A stretch of DNA of 44,403 bases, from the NCBI GenBank assembly GCA_025997595.1, contig BNUU01000014.1:1-44403 (forward strand). The letters run 5' to 3'. The DNA comes from Spirochaetia bacterium. Its GTDB lineage: Bacteria > Spirochaetota > Spirochaetia > Treponematales > Breznakiellaceae. Below are positions 30,447-39,540 of this stretch, piece by piece. Numbering within the stretch: the stretch's first letter is position 1; every line of letters starts with the position of its first letter. The translations under genes were made by a program, and so were the position numbers. The notes beneath the pieces were generated by a model that saw only the letters and a list, made by a program, of their open reading frames with translations, ran no database searches and was not told the DNA's origin.

Positions 30447-30788
30447 ATGCCCTATATCGCCATCAATACCACGGAAAAACTTTCAAACGAAAAGAAGGAC
30501 AAGATCAAGGCCGAACTTGGTCGGCTTATCGCCGTCATCCCCACCAAGAATGAAGCCAGTCTCCTGGTCGATTTTTCCGGTGACCACAGCTTCTACCGGG
30601 CAGGCGCCCTGGTCAACGGCGCCTATGTTGAGCTCCGCCTCTATCACAAATCAGACTTTGAACCGAAAAGGAAGTTCACCGAAGGGGTTTTTGATTTGCT
30701 CGCAAAGGAACTGGGCGTCGACAAGGGCCACGTCTACCTCAATATCATCGAACTGGAGAATTGGGGCGGCGGCGGCACGCTAAAGTAG
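30447..30788 (+). CDS. MIF/tautomerase-superfamily protein
   Basis: The 113-residue protein starts MPYIAINTTEKLSNEKKDKI, with the essential N-terminal Pro after Met of the tautomerase superfamily. LVDFSGDHSFYRAG and VDKGHVYLNIIELENWGGGG at the end fit macrophage-migration-inhibitory-factor-like phenylpyruvate tautomerases. These trimers move a proton on keto-enol substrates with the free Pro amine. GGAGG precedes the ATG. The biological substrate in bacteria is generally unknown. Confidence 0.83.
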   Translation: MPYIAINTTEKLSNEKKDKIKAELGRLIAVIPTKNEASLLVDFSGDHSFYRAGALVNGAYVELRLYHKSDFEPKRKFTEGVFDLLAKELGVDKGHVYLNIIELENWGGGGTLK

Positions 30789-30798
30789 GGGTTTTTTA

Positions 30799-30997
30799 GC
30801 TGACAACGGGAGTCGCCTTCCGCATTATGGTGCTTATTTTCAGCGGACGACGGGAGTCGCCTTCCAGCGTTCGGCATCCTGCCTCACGCTTCCAGGCCGG
30901 CCTTTTCGCTAAATGTCCATCCATGGACATTTACCCGTCGAGCCTCCCGGCTCTCAGGGCCGCGAAAAGGCTTCGACTCCCGCATTATGGTGCTTAT
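30799..30997. repeat. tRNA-Gly 3'-end fragments around a nested palindrome
   Basis: Bases 30837-30859 repeat 31042-31064, the 3' end of the adjacent tRNA-Gly, exactly over 23 bases. A diverged partial copy lies near 30799-30815. CCGCATTATGGTGCTTAT recurs at 30820-30837 and 30980-30997. Between them sits a nested palindrome: 30851-30859 with 30974-30982, 30900-30909 with 30962-30971, and 30911-30920 with 30923-30932. Bases 30789-31250 otherwise hold only the tRNA and a promoter. Confidence 0.75.
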
Positions 30998-31046
30998 AGG
31001 TACATTTTTGGGGTACGGTTACTCTTTTGGCAGTGTTGAATTTTTC

Positions 31047-31117
31047 AGCGGACGACGGGAGTCGAACCCGCGTCACGAGCTTGGGAAGCTCGGATAATAC
31101 CGTTATATGACGTCCGC
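31047..31117 (-). tRNA. tRNA-Gly(CCC)
   Basis: The minus strand reads a complete cloverleaf: acceptor GCGGACG paired with CGTCCGC, anticodon arm CGAGC-TTCCCAA-GCTCG giving anticodon CCC, and T-arm GCGGG-TTCGACT-CCCGT. The discriminator is T and CCA is not encoded. It resembles the glycine CCC tRNA of E. coli in the anticodon arm. Copies of its 3' end lie just downstream. Confidence 0.93.
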
Positions 31118-31196
31118 AATAGGATTTATACTTTACCCCGAAAGGGCCCTCGTTGTCAACCGGTCTAAAGATCGGGTCATGATTATTAGACTATTG

Positions 31197-31225
31197 TTGA
31201 TTTAATCGGAATCAAGGCGTACAAT
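31197..31225 (+). promoter_or_regulatory. Promoter of the SDR-mannosidase operon
   Basis: TTGATT (31197-31202) and TACAAT (31220-31225) are 17 bases apart, about 20 bases before a GGGGGG ribosome site. Confidence 0.6.
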
Positions 31226-31250
31226 AGCAGTTATTAAAGGGGGGAACATC

Positions 31251-32018
31251 ATGAGCTATCTGGATACATTATTCAGCCTGAAAGGCAAAGTTGCATTAGT
31301 GACCGGCGGCGGCCGGGGAATCGGGCAGGTGGTGGCCCTGGGGCTTGCGAAGGCGGGGGCGGAGCTTGTCATTGTTTCCCGCACCGGGGCGGACGAAACG
31401 GTAAAGCTCATTCAGAATGCGGGGGGCAGGGCCTACAGTTTGCTTGCGGATGTGACCATCGAAAAAGAGGTGGACGCCGCCCTGGCCCAGATTGTGGCAA
31501 AGTCCGGGGCGCTGCACATCGTCTTTAATAACGCCGGTATCTGCATTCACAAGGATACGCTTGACGCCAGTATCGCCGAATGGCGGCAGGTGATCGACAT
31601 CAACCTTACCGGGGAATACCTGGTTGCCCGGGCGGCGGGGCGGCTCATGATAGAAAAGGGTATCAAGGGGAGCATCATCAACATGGCGTCCATGTCCGGG
31701 TCCATCGTAAACGTGCCCCAGTGGCAGGCGTCCTACAACGCGTCCAAGGCAGGGGTGATCCACATGACCCGCTCCCTTGCGGCGGAGTGGGCGCAGTACG
31801 GTATCCGGGTGAACAGTTTGAGCCCCGGCTACATCGCCACCCCCATGAGCGTGGACACCCCCCGGGAACTCAAGGACGCCTGGATGCCCCTGATCCCGGC
31901 GCGCCGGATGGGGGACCCCGAAGAACTGGTCGGTGCGGTTATCTACCTTGCGGCGGACAGCTCCGGTTACACCAACGGCAGCGATCTCATTGTTGACGGC
32001 GCGTATACCTGTCTTTAA
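31251..32018 (+). CDS. SDR-family oxidoreductase
   Basis: The 255-residue protein is a classical short-chain dehydrogenase. The cofactor motif is TGGGRGIG near residue 18, followed by FNNAG near 92, a catalytic Ser in MASMSGS, and YNASKAG. It ends SDLIVDGAYTCL. The closest groups by pattern are gluconate/sugar-alcohol dehydrogenases. It begins a two-gene operon with a beta-mannosidase ten bases on, so it may oxidise or reduce a mannose-derived sugar. The substrate is not proven. An NAD rather than NADP preference cannot be read safely. Confidence 0.9.
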   Translation: MSYLDTLFSLKGKVALVTGGGRGIGQVVALGLAKAGAELVIVSRTGADETVKLIQNAGGRAYSLLADVTIEKEVDAALAQIVAKSGALHIVFNNAGICIHKDTLDASIAEWRQVIDINLTGEYLVARAAGRLMIEKGIKGSIINMASMSGSIVNVPQWQASYNASKAGVIHMTRSLAAEWAQYGIRVNSLSPGYIATPMSVDTPRELKDAWMPLIPARRMGDPEELVGAVIYLAADSSGYTNGSDLIVDGAYTCL

Positions 32019-32027
32019 GGAGAAATC

Positions 32028-34481
32028 ATGATCGTACAAAAGCTCCATAATAACTGGAAGATGAAAAAGGTGACTGAGGCGGCCGCCGCATTTCTTCCCG
32101 CCAGGGTTCCCGGTTCGGTTTACAGCGATCTTCTTGCCAATAAAAAGATGGAAGATCCCTTCTGGCGTGATAATGAAGACAAATCATTTGAACTTATGGA
32201 AAATGATTTTGAGTATGTGAACAGTTTTACTGCGGGCCAGCGTCTGGTTAACTCCGACAATGTACTGCTCCGCTGCGACGGCCTCGATACTCTGGCGGAT
32301 ATTTACCTGAACGGCGCCCTTGTCGGCAAGGCGGAGAACATGCACCGCATCTGGGAATTCGATGTGAAGAAGCAGCTTAAAGCCGGGGACAATACCCTGC
32401 GGGTAGTTTTCCATTCGCCGAATAAATTTTTACGGGAGGCCTACAAAAAAGTGCGGGCCGATGGTTCCTCCGATGCCCTTGACGGCTTCCCCCATCTGCG
32501 GAAAGCCCACTGCATGTTCGGCTGGGATTGGGGCCCCCGTCTCCCCGATGCGGGAATCTGGCGGGACATTCAGCTCGTGGCCTTTAACACCGCCCGGATC
32601 GACAATGTATACGTTATCCAGAAACACAAAAAGGACGCAGTTGATCTTAATGTCAAAGTGCAGATCGACACCGGCAAGGAAGCGCCCAGGCCGGGCCTTG
32701 CCTGGAATGTGATCGTCACCGATCCCAAAGGTGTTTCAAAAACCTACGAGAATTCCCCGGAAAAAATTACCATCACTAAACCGGAGCTCTGGTGGCCCAA
32801 CGGTTACGGCGCGCAGCCCCTGTACACGGTAAAGGTGATCCTGCTTTACAAGGGCCGGGAACTTGACACCTGGCAGCGGCGCTACGGCCTGCGCACCATG
32901 ACCATGCATATTCAGAAGGACAGGTGGGGCGAGAGTTTTGCCCACGAGGTGAACGGGGTGCAGGTTTTCGCCATGGGCGCGGACTATATTCCCGAGGATA
33001 ATATTTTGAGCCGGGTTACGGAAAAGCGGACCCGGAAACTGCTGGAACAGTGCGTTGCCGCGAACTTCAACGCCCTGCGGGTCTGGGGCGGCGGTTACTA
33101 TCCCAACGATTTCTTTTTCGATATCTGCGATGAACTGGGGCTGATGGTCTGGCAGGACTTCATGTTTGCCTGCGCGGTCTACGAACTCTCCGACGAGTTT
33201 GAGCAGAATATCCGCGCCGAGCTCGCGGACAACATCAAGCGGCTCAGGCATCACGCGTCACTGGGGCTGTGGTGCGGTAACAATGAAATGGAAATGTTTG
33301 TCGATCAGATGACCTGGGTCAGCACCCTTAAACAAAAAGCCGATTACATCAAAATGTACGAATACATCTTCCCAAAAATTCTGAAAGAACTGGACCCGCA
33401 GACTTTCTACTGGCCCGCGAGTCCCTCATCCGGCGGCAGTTTCGACAAGCCCAACGATCCTGACCGGGGGGATGTCCACTACTGGACCGTGTGGCACGGA
33501 AATAAGCCCTTCTCAGATTACCGGAACTACTACTTCCGCTATCTTTCGGAATTCGGCTTCCAGTCATTCCCCAGCAGCAAAACTATTGAGGCCTTTACCC
33601 TGCCGGAAGACCGCAACCCCTTCTCCTATGTGATGGAACGGCACCAGCGGAACAACGCTGCCAACGGCAAGATCATGAACTATATGTATCAAACCTACCT
33701 CTACCCCAATGATTTTGAAACCTTCCTCTACGCGTCACAGCTGCTCCAGGCGGAGGCGATCAAGTACGGCGTGGAGCATTTCCGCCGCAACCGGGGCCGC
33801 TGTATGGGGGCCATCTACTGGCAGCTCAACGACATCTGGCCTGTGACGAGTTGGGCGTCGGTTGACTATTTCCTCCGCTGGAAGGCCCTGCATTATTTTG
33901 CCAAACGCTTTTTCCAGCCGGTGATGCTTTCCTGCCACGAAGAGGGCCTTCTCACCCAGAACCCCAACGCCAACCACCAGCCCCAGGTAAAGGCCGCAAT
34001 CGAAAAGAGTTTCCGCCTTTCAGTGGCCAACGAAACTTTTGATGAAAAAAAACTTACGGTTAAGTGGGAAATCCGGGACCGGAACGCCAAGGTCATCAGG
34101 GAAAAAAGCATTCCTGTAAAAGTGCCCGCCTTAAGTTCCCTCTGGCTCGACAAGGTTGATGTACCGGACATCGCTGTGGATGATCAGTACCTGAGTTACC
34201 ATCTGTTGAATGGCACGGCGGTGATCTCCGAAGGATCGGTGATCTTCTCCCTGCCGAAATATTTCCACTGGGCGGACCCGCATTTGAGTTACAAAATTGA
34301 GGGCGACACCATTACGGTCAAGGCCGATGCCTACGCCAAGAGCGTAGAAATACTGAACCGGAATCAGGACCTGGTCCTTTCGGACAACTACTTCGACATG
34401 AATGCGGGGACGAAACAGGTGAAGATTATCAGCGGCAAGCCCAGGGGAATTAAACTGCGGAGCGTGTTTGATATTAAGTGA
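32028..34481 (+). CDS. Beta-mannosidase (GH2)
   Basis: The 817-residue protein is a GH2 exo-beta-mannosidase. An N-terminal galactose-binding-like domain (RVPGSVYSDLL, LRCDGLDTLADIYLNG) precedes LWWPNGYGAQPLY, then the TIM barrel with WGGGYYPNDFFFDICDELGL. The acid/base Glu is in CGNNEME near residue 418 and the nucleophile Glu in LSEFGFQSFPS near 507. No signal peptide is present, so it acts on imported manno-oligosaccharides in the cytosol. AAGGAG precedes the ATG. This suits an organism living on plant mannan or on N-glycan cores. Confidence 0.93.
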   Translation: MIVQKLHNNWKMKKVTEAAAAFLPARVPGSVYSDLLANKKMEDPFWRDNEDKSFELMENDFEYVNSFTAGQRLVNSDNVLLRCDGLDTLADIYLNGALVGKAENMHRIWEFDVKKQLKAGDNTLRVVFHSPNKFLREAYKKVRADGSSDALDGFPHLRKAHCMFGWDWGPRLPDAGIWRDIQLVAFNTARIDNVYVIQKHKKDAVDLNVKVQIDTGKEAPRPGLAWNVIVTDPKGVSKTYENSPEKITITKPELWWPNGYGAQPLYTVKVILLYKGRELDTWQRRYGLRTMTMHIQKDRWGESFAHEVNGVQVFAMGADYIPEDNILSRVTEKRTRKLLEQCVAANFNALRVWGGGYYPNDFFFDICDELGLMVWQDFMFACAVYELSDEFEQNIRAELADNIKRLRHHASLGLWCGNNEMEMFVDQMTWVSTLKQKADYIKMYEYIFPKILKELDPQTFYWPASPSSGGSFDKPNDPDRGDVHYWTVWHGNKPFSDYRNYYFRYLSEFGFQSFPSSKTIEAFTLPEDRNPFSYVMERHQRNNAANGKIMNYMYQTYLYPNDFETFLYASQLLQAEAIKYGVEHFRRNRGRCMGAIYWQLNDIWPVTSWASVDYFLRWKALHYFAKRFFQPVMLSCHEEGLLTQNPNANHQPQVKAAIEKSFRLSVANETFDEKKLTVKWEIRDRNAKVIREKSIPVKVPALSSLWLDKVDVPDIAVDDQYLSYHLLNGTAVISEGSVIFSLPKYFHWADPHLSYKIEGDTITVKADAYAKSVEILNRNQDLVLSDNYFDMNAGTKQVKIISGKPRGIKLRSVFDIK

Positions 34482-35961
34482 CAAATACCGCGCCGAAATC
34501 CCTGCACAAATACTGCGCCGCGGTGCGTCCGGTAGATACCGCTACCGGCGTCCCTCCGGGGGGCATGATACGCTGCCCGGCAAAGTAGCAATTCCTGATG
34601 CGTTTTGGTTTGGTGGGATAGGAAACCCGCATTGAACCCGCCGGCGTCAGGGTCATCCATGAGCCGTGATAGGTTCCGCAGTAACGCTCGTAGGTCAGGG
34701 GTGTCGCCACGTCCCAGACGGCAACCTTGCCCCTGATGGCGGGCAGCTGTTTTTCCAGCCCCGCAAGGATCTGCTCAAACAGTTCCTTCTTGCATTCATC
34801 GTAGCGTCCCTGTTCGCGCGCCTTTTTCCAGTAATCGTAGGAATCGCTGGAAATAGTAAGGGTAATGGTGGAACAGCCCCTGGGCGCGTAACCGGCGGAG
34901 TCTGAATAGAGTTTGTACGCCAGCCTCGAAATTTGCCGCCCCGCATATTCAAAGGAATTTTCCAGGGGGAATGTTGTACTTTCGGGGTGGTTCGACAGAT
35001 CCGTTTCCACACCGATGCTGACGAGGGAACACATCACCAGCGCTCCGGGCCGGCAGGTTTTTGCCCGCATGGTACGGGCCCAGCCTTCGCGGATAGGGGG
35101 ATCGAAGAGGGTGTCAATCGCGATCAGGGCATCGGAAGTTACGATAACCGCATCGGCGGGAACTGTTTCACCTTCGATGACCGCGCCCCAGGCTTTGCCG
35201 TTCTTAACCAGCACATGGTCCGCTTTTTTGCCGTAGCGGATGACGCCCCCCAGATCTTCAAACCGCTTTGCCATATTCGCCGCCAGGGTGAGGGAGCCCC
35301 CTTTAATATATCCGCCGTCGCCGGCGGCGAGACAGCCAAGGGTCACCAGGAGCGCTACCGCATCGTAGTTCGGATTTACCGTGGAAGTCAGCAGCAGCCG
35401 GATTGCCGGATGCTTAAACCGCGCGGCATAGGCCATGACCGACTGGGCGCCCAGGGGCATAACGCGCAAAAGGGCGGGCAGCATTTTGATCAGCGTCACG
35501 ATCGAGGTGGTTTTTGCGGAAGTTTTAAGCAGGGGAATATTCATAACCGGCATGCTGAAAACAGTAAAACGAATAATGTCCCGGCACAGCCGCCGGATAA
35601 GGGGTTTATCCTCCGGTGACACTGCGCATAAATGGGTTTCCAGTTTCGCAACGTCCCGGTACAAACAGACCTGCTGCCCATGCCAGTCGCATGTCATAAA
35701 GGGATCGTTCTGACCAAACCGGGTTTCGTCCGTAATGGCGCCGACCTCGCGCCACACCCGGTGGAGCGGCTGGTCCGCGCCTGAGCCGGTGAGCCAATGC
35801 AGGCCGCCTTCAAAGAGATAACCCTTTCGCCGCCAACTGGTACAGTTACCCCCGGCGCCGGTGCGGGCTTCGTAGATCGTTACATCAAATCCGCTTTTCC
35901 GGGCGTAGATACCCGCCGTTAATCCGGCAATTCCTGCGCCGATAATCAATACATTACTCAT
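34474..35961 (-). CDS. FAD-dependent oxidoreductase, CrtI/phytoene-desaturase-like
   Basis: The 495-residue protein has the dinucleotide-binding start VLIIGAGIAGLTAGIYARKSG with a distal Glu, GGLHWLTGSG, and a C-terminal FAD block (CYFAGQRIMPPGGTPVAVST). This is the CrtI/carotenoid-isomerase group. No carotenoid genes are near, so the substrate is open; polyprenyl or other lipid reactions are possible. GGAGA precedes the ATG. Its end overlaps the convergent mannosidase end by eight bases. Confidence 0.83.
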   Translation of the reverse strand: MSNVLIIGAGIAGLTAGIYARKSGFDVTIYEARTGAGGNCTSWRRKGYLFEGGLHWLTGSGADQPLHRVWREVGAITDETRFGQNDPFMTCDWHGQQVCLYRDVAKLETHLCAVSPEDKPLIRRLCRDIIRFTVFSMPVMNIPLLKTSAKTTSIVTLIKMLPALLRVMPLGAQSVMAYAARFKHPAIRLLLTSTVNPNYDAVALLVTLGCLAAGDGGYIKGGSLTLAANMAKRFEDLGGVIRYGKKADHVLVKNGKAWGAVIEGETVPADAVIVTSDALIAIDTLFDPPIREGWARTMRAKTCRPGALVMCSLVSIGVETDLSNHPESTTFPLENSFEYAGRQISRLAYKLYSDSAGYAPRGCSTITLTISSDSYDYWKKAREQGRYDECKKELFEQILAGLEKQLPAIRGKVAVWDVATPLTYERYCGTYHGSWMTLTPAGSMRVSYPTKPKRIRNCYFAGQRIMPPGGTPVAVSTGRTAAQYLCRDFGAVFVT

Positions 35962-35992
35962 TTTTACATCTCCTTTTGAAATAAATCAACGT

Positions 35993-37648
35993 TTAATAAG
36001 CTGCCAATATTCCCATCAACCTCTCCTTGCTAATCGACCGCAAAAAATTCGCCAGCCGCGGCCCCTGGTCTTTGCCGATAAGGGCCTGGTACGCCGCGCG
36101 GAAAAGGGCCTTGCCGTCGAGGCCGCATTTTTCGGCAACCTTATAGATCGCTTCGGCACAGCCCTTGTCGTCGGTAAAATTTTCGATAAGGGCGATCACA
36201 TCATCCCGCAGGGATCGGATCGCGGCCTTCTCGGCATCTGACAGCATTACTGTTTCGCCGGAGGTTCCTGCGGGCCGCAGCTTGAAGCGGAATTCATCGG
36301 GGGCGCATTCGTCGATCCAGTATTTGGCGCAGATCGCGCGGGAGCGCAGCGGGGGGAACTGTTCCGGGGTGGGGCCGCCCTGGGCGCTGCCCGTTGCGTT
36401 TTGCAGGGCCGCGAGGGCCTTTTCAATATCGCCGTCCGCAATCTGGATAAGGTTGCAGAGGTGACGGAAGGGCACCTGCCAGGGCGGCGGGCCTGACAGT
36501 GTTACTGCGGGAGTGCCCTCAAGCTGGGATAACTCGTAGATGCGCCGCTCCCGCCGGTACAGGGCTTCATCTTTTGCGGCTTCGATCTTCCAGGCGATCC
36601 GTTCGGTCTTGTCGTAGTCTTCGTAAATTTTGATCACGTCCAGATCAAAGGAGATGGTGAATTCCGTATTGGGCCGGGTACCGGCAAAGAGGTAGCGGGC
36701 AAGTTCGGGGGTGTATACCCGCAGTACGTCCTTCAGATCGATCACATTTCCCGATGAACTGGACATTTTTCCCGGCGTACCCTTGGTGCCGATAAAATCG
36801 TAGCGGAAGGTGATGGGCGCGTCCCAACCGTACACATCCTTGCACACATGTTTTGCGGTGTCGAAACTTCCCCCCTGGCTGTGGTGGTCCTTGCCGGCGG
36901 GCTCAAAGTCAACCTTCTCGTATTCCCAGCGCATGGGCCAGTCCACCCGCCAGCCAAGTTTGACCCCTTTCGCGCTGCGGAGGTCCACGGCCTCTTTGCG
37001 GCCGCAGGCGTTGCAGTGGTAGGTGACGCCCCATTCGCCGTCCCAGCAGTCGATGTCCGTATCATCCTTGCTGCACTGATCGCAGAACACACTGATGGGC
37101 CACCATTCGCCCTGGATCTTGTGCTCCTCGTCGCGGTATTTGTCGAGAATATTTTTCAGCGTTTCCCGGTGTTCCAGGGCCTTACGGATTCCTTCGGCGT
37201 ATGTTGAGGCCCGGTAACGTTTGGCCTGGTAGAGATATTCAGGGTGGATCCCCACCAGGGGGAGCATGGTCTCCACATCCACTTCGTGGTGCCGGGCGTA
37301 GCTTTCGTCCCGGTCCCAGGGATCGGGGACCATGGTGATGGGGAAGCGGAGAAATTTTTCAAGCTCCTCAACCCTGGGCATATTTTTGGGAACCTTGCGA
37401 AACACATCGTAATCGTCCCAGGAATAGATAAAACGTACCTTTTTACCCCTGTCTTTCAGGGCCCGGGCCACCAAATCGGTAGAAATGATCTCCCGAAAGT
37501 TCCCGATATGTACCGTCCCGGAAGGGGTGATCCCCGAGGCGCAGGTATAGCTTTCCCTGTCGCCCTTCTCGCGGATTATCTTTTCCGCAGTCTCGTCAGC
37601 CCAGTGGGCTGTTGCCCAAAGGGCCGCATTCTGAATCTTCTCTGCCAT
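35993..37648 (-). CDS. lysS: Lysyl-tRNA synthetase, class I
   Basis: The 551-residue protein is the archaeal-type class I enzyme, found in spirochaetes, alpha-proteobacteria and archaea. It has ITPSGTVHIGNFREI (HIGH-type), YSWDDYDVFRKVP, a zinc-type Cys cluster (FCDQCS, YHCNACGR) and KMSSSSGNVIDLKD (KMSKS-type). I prefer the ATG at 37646-37648 with MAEKIQNAALWA, the family start, over one 60 bases upstream. An extra Gly/Pro-rich piece (NATGSAQGGPTPEQF) lies near residue 420 and resembles one in GpsA. Confidence 0.95.
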   Translation of the reverse strand: MAEKIQNAALWATAHWADETAEKIIREKGDRESYTCASGITPSGTVHIGNFREIISTDLVARALKDRGKKVRFIYSWDDYDVFRKVPKNMPRVEELEKFLRFPITMVPDPWDRDESYARHHEVDVETMLPLVGIHPEYLYQAKRYRASTYAEGIRKALEHRETLKNILDKYRDEEHKIQGEWWPISVFCDQCSKDDTDIDCWDGEWGVTYHCNACGRKEAVDLRSAKGVKLGWRVDWPMRWEYEKVDFEPAGKDHHSQGGSFDTAKHVCKDVYGWDAPITFRYDFIGTKGTPGKMSSSSGNVIDLKDVLRVYTPELARYLFAGTRPNTEFTISFDLDVIKIYEDYDKTERIAWKIEAAKDEALYRRERRIYELSQLEGTPAVTLSGPPPWQVPFRHLCNLIQIADGDIEKALAALQNATGSAQGGPTPEQFPPLRSRAICAKYWIDECAPDEFRFKLRPAGTSGETVMLSDAEKAAIRSLRDDVIALIENFTDDKGCAEAIYKVAEKCGLDGKALFRAAYQALIGKDQGPRLANFLRSISKERLMGILAAY

Positions 37649-37687
37649 GCGTCGCTTCGCTCCGCTTTCGTATAGGTAAGATTTATA

Positions 37688-37729
37688 CGCCGCTATACAG
37701 CGGCGCATCTCATGATAAATTCAATTATA
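37688..37729 (-). promoter_or_regulatory. Palindrome and -10 box upstream of lysS
   Basis: CGCCGCT at 37688-37694 pairs with AGCGGCG at 37699-37705. TATAAT on the minus strand lies at 37729-37724. A -35 box is not clear. The palindrome would fall in the leader of the lysS transcript. Confidence 0.4.
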
Positions 37730-37764
37730 TCGGAGAATGAGATAATATGCTATGATATTTCCAA

Positions 37765-39468
37765 TTATTCCCAATTCCGCAGCGCGTCGTCCAAAGTATT
37801 CAGCACATTTTCTCTGCCGATCTCATTAATGAAGCCCGCCTTCTCAAGGGCCCTTTTGGGCTGTTCACGGATCCCGCAGAGGATGAGCCTAATCTTGCCC
37901 CGGCGGCACTGGGTCAGGAGGGATTCCAGGGCGGTGATACCCGTGGAGTCAATGGCGGGGACATCCTGCATACGCAGGATAAAGGCTTTGGGGTTTTTCC
38001 GTAACCCGCGGAGTACCTGCTGCAGGGTGTCCGCTACGCCGAAGAAAAAGGGGCCATTGATGCTGAACACTTCAATATCTTTTTGATAGAGGGCCTTAAT
38101 CGAATTTGCCGCAATGCCATGTTTCTCAATGTCCCCGTAGGTAAGCTCCGCAATGAGGTCGTCGTTTTCGGATTTGATCGTACCTATTTCGATCATGCGC
38201 CGCAGGAAGAGGAAGATGGCGAGCACCACCCCCACTTCAACGGCAAAGGTCAAATCGAATGCGATGGTCAATATGAAGGTGGTAATAAGAACGATAGCAT
38301 CACTTTTTGGGGCGGTACGGATAATGCGAATAAAACGGGGGACGTTACTCATATCCCAGGAAACGACCATCAGCACTGCGGAGAGGCTTGCCAGGGGAAT
38401 GGCGGAGGCCGCCGGGGCAAGCAGCAAAATGAACAATACCAATGTAAGTGCATGGATGATCCCCGATATGGGGCTTGTTGCGCCGGATTTGATGTTGGTG
38501 GCGGTGCGGGCGATGGCGCCGGTGGCGGGGATGCCGCCGAAGATCGCCGAAGCGATGTTGCCGATTCCCTGGGCGATGAGCTCTGTGTTCGAGTTGTGCC
38601 GGTCCCCGGTCATGCCGTCCGCCACCACTGCGGATAATAGTGATTCTATCGCCGCAAGCAGGGCGATGGTAAAGGCGTCGGGGAACACATCCCGCACCAC
38701 GTTCCAACTGATGGGGGGGATGCGGGGCAGGGGCAGGCTTGATGGTATGCCGCCGAAACGGCTCCCGATACTTTCCACCGGCAGACCGAAAACAAAGCAC
38801 ACCAGGGTAAGCGCCAGTACCCCGACCGCCGCGCCGGGGATGCGGGGAATAAAGCGCCGTATCAAAATGATGATCCCCATGGCGCCAAAACCTACGGCGA
38901 CCGTCGCCGGATCAATGGTGCCGATGGCGCCGAAATATTCGCTCCACTGGGCAAAAAAACCGGGGGAACTTTTGGCAATATCAAGCCCCAAAAAATCCTT
39001 CACCTGCTGGGAAAAGATCAGCACCCCGATGCCGGTGGTAAAACCCGTGGTGACCGGATAGGGGATGTACTTGATGAAGCGGCCCAGCCCGCTTGCGCCC
39101 ATGGCGACGAGCATGAGCCCCGCCAGCACCGTGGCGGCAATCAGCCCCGCCATGCCATGCTTCGAGATCACCCCGTAGATGATGACCACAAAGGCCCCGG
39201 TGGGCCCGCCGATCTGGAACCTGCTGCCCCCCAGGGCGCTGATGCAAAAACCGGCGATGATGGCGGTATACAACCCCTGGGCCGGAGTCCCCCCCGCAGC
39301 GATACTGAAAGCCATAGCCAGGGGCAGGGCCACAATTCCCACGATAAGCCCCGCAAGACAGTCCTTGCCGAATGAATTCCAGGAATAACCCTTCCCTTCA
39401 CCCTTTTCAAAAAGCTCAAAAGTCCGGGGGATAAAGTCCCGAAGGGAAACCAAATTGAATGACGCCAT
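37765..39468 (-). CDS. SulP-family anion transporter with STAS domain
   Basis: The 567-residue membrane protein has the SulP start GLIVGIVALPLAMAFSIAAG plus QGLYTAIIAGF and GGSRFQIGGPTGAFVVI. About ten to twelve hydrophobic segments follow to residue 430. The C-terminal STAS domain ends with DVPAIDSTGITALESL. It probably exchanges or imports sulfate, bicarbonate or a dicarboxylate; the ion cannot be read from sequence. It is divergent from purL across a 72-base gap and has no good ribosome site. Confidence 0.93.
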   Translation of the reverse strand: MASFNLVSLRDFIPRTFELFEKGEGKGYSWNSFGKDCLAGLIVGIVALPLAMAFSIAAGGTPAQGLYTAIIAGFCISALGGSRFQIGGPTGAFVVIIYGVISKHGMAGLIAATVLAGLMLVAMGASGLGRFIKYIPYPVTTGFTTGIGVLIFSQQVKDFLGLDIAKSSPGFFAQWSEYFGAIGTIDPATVAVGFGAMGIIILIRRFIPRIPGAAVGVLALTLVCFVFGLPVESIGSRFGGIPSSLPLPRIPPISWNVVRDVFPDAFTIALLAAIESLLSAVVADGMTGDRHNSNTELIAQGIGNIASAIFGGIPATGAIARTATNIKSGATSPISGIIHALTLVLFILLLAPAASAIPLASLSAVLMVVSWDMSNVPRFIRIIRTAPKSDAIVLITTFILTIAFDLTFAVEVGVVLAIFLFLRRMIEIGTIKSENDDLIAELTYGDIEKHGIAANSIKALYQKDIEVFSINGPFFFGVADTLQQVLRGLRKNPKAFILRMQDVPAIDSTGITALESLLTQCRRGKIRLILCGIREQPKRALEKAGFINEIGRENVLNTLDDALRNWE

Positions 39469-39540
39469 TATGAGAGGAAGTATATGGGATTTGCTATGTC
39501 AATGCTAGATGGAAGGCCGTTTTTTAAGTAGACTACCCCC

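Noticed and set aside
30827..31039. 70-codon frame across the tRNA-fragment repeats
   Set aside because: It follows the repeat and palindrome sequence with no ribosome site.
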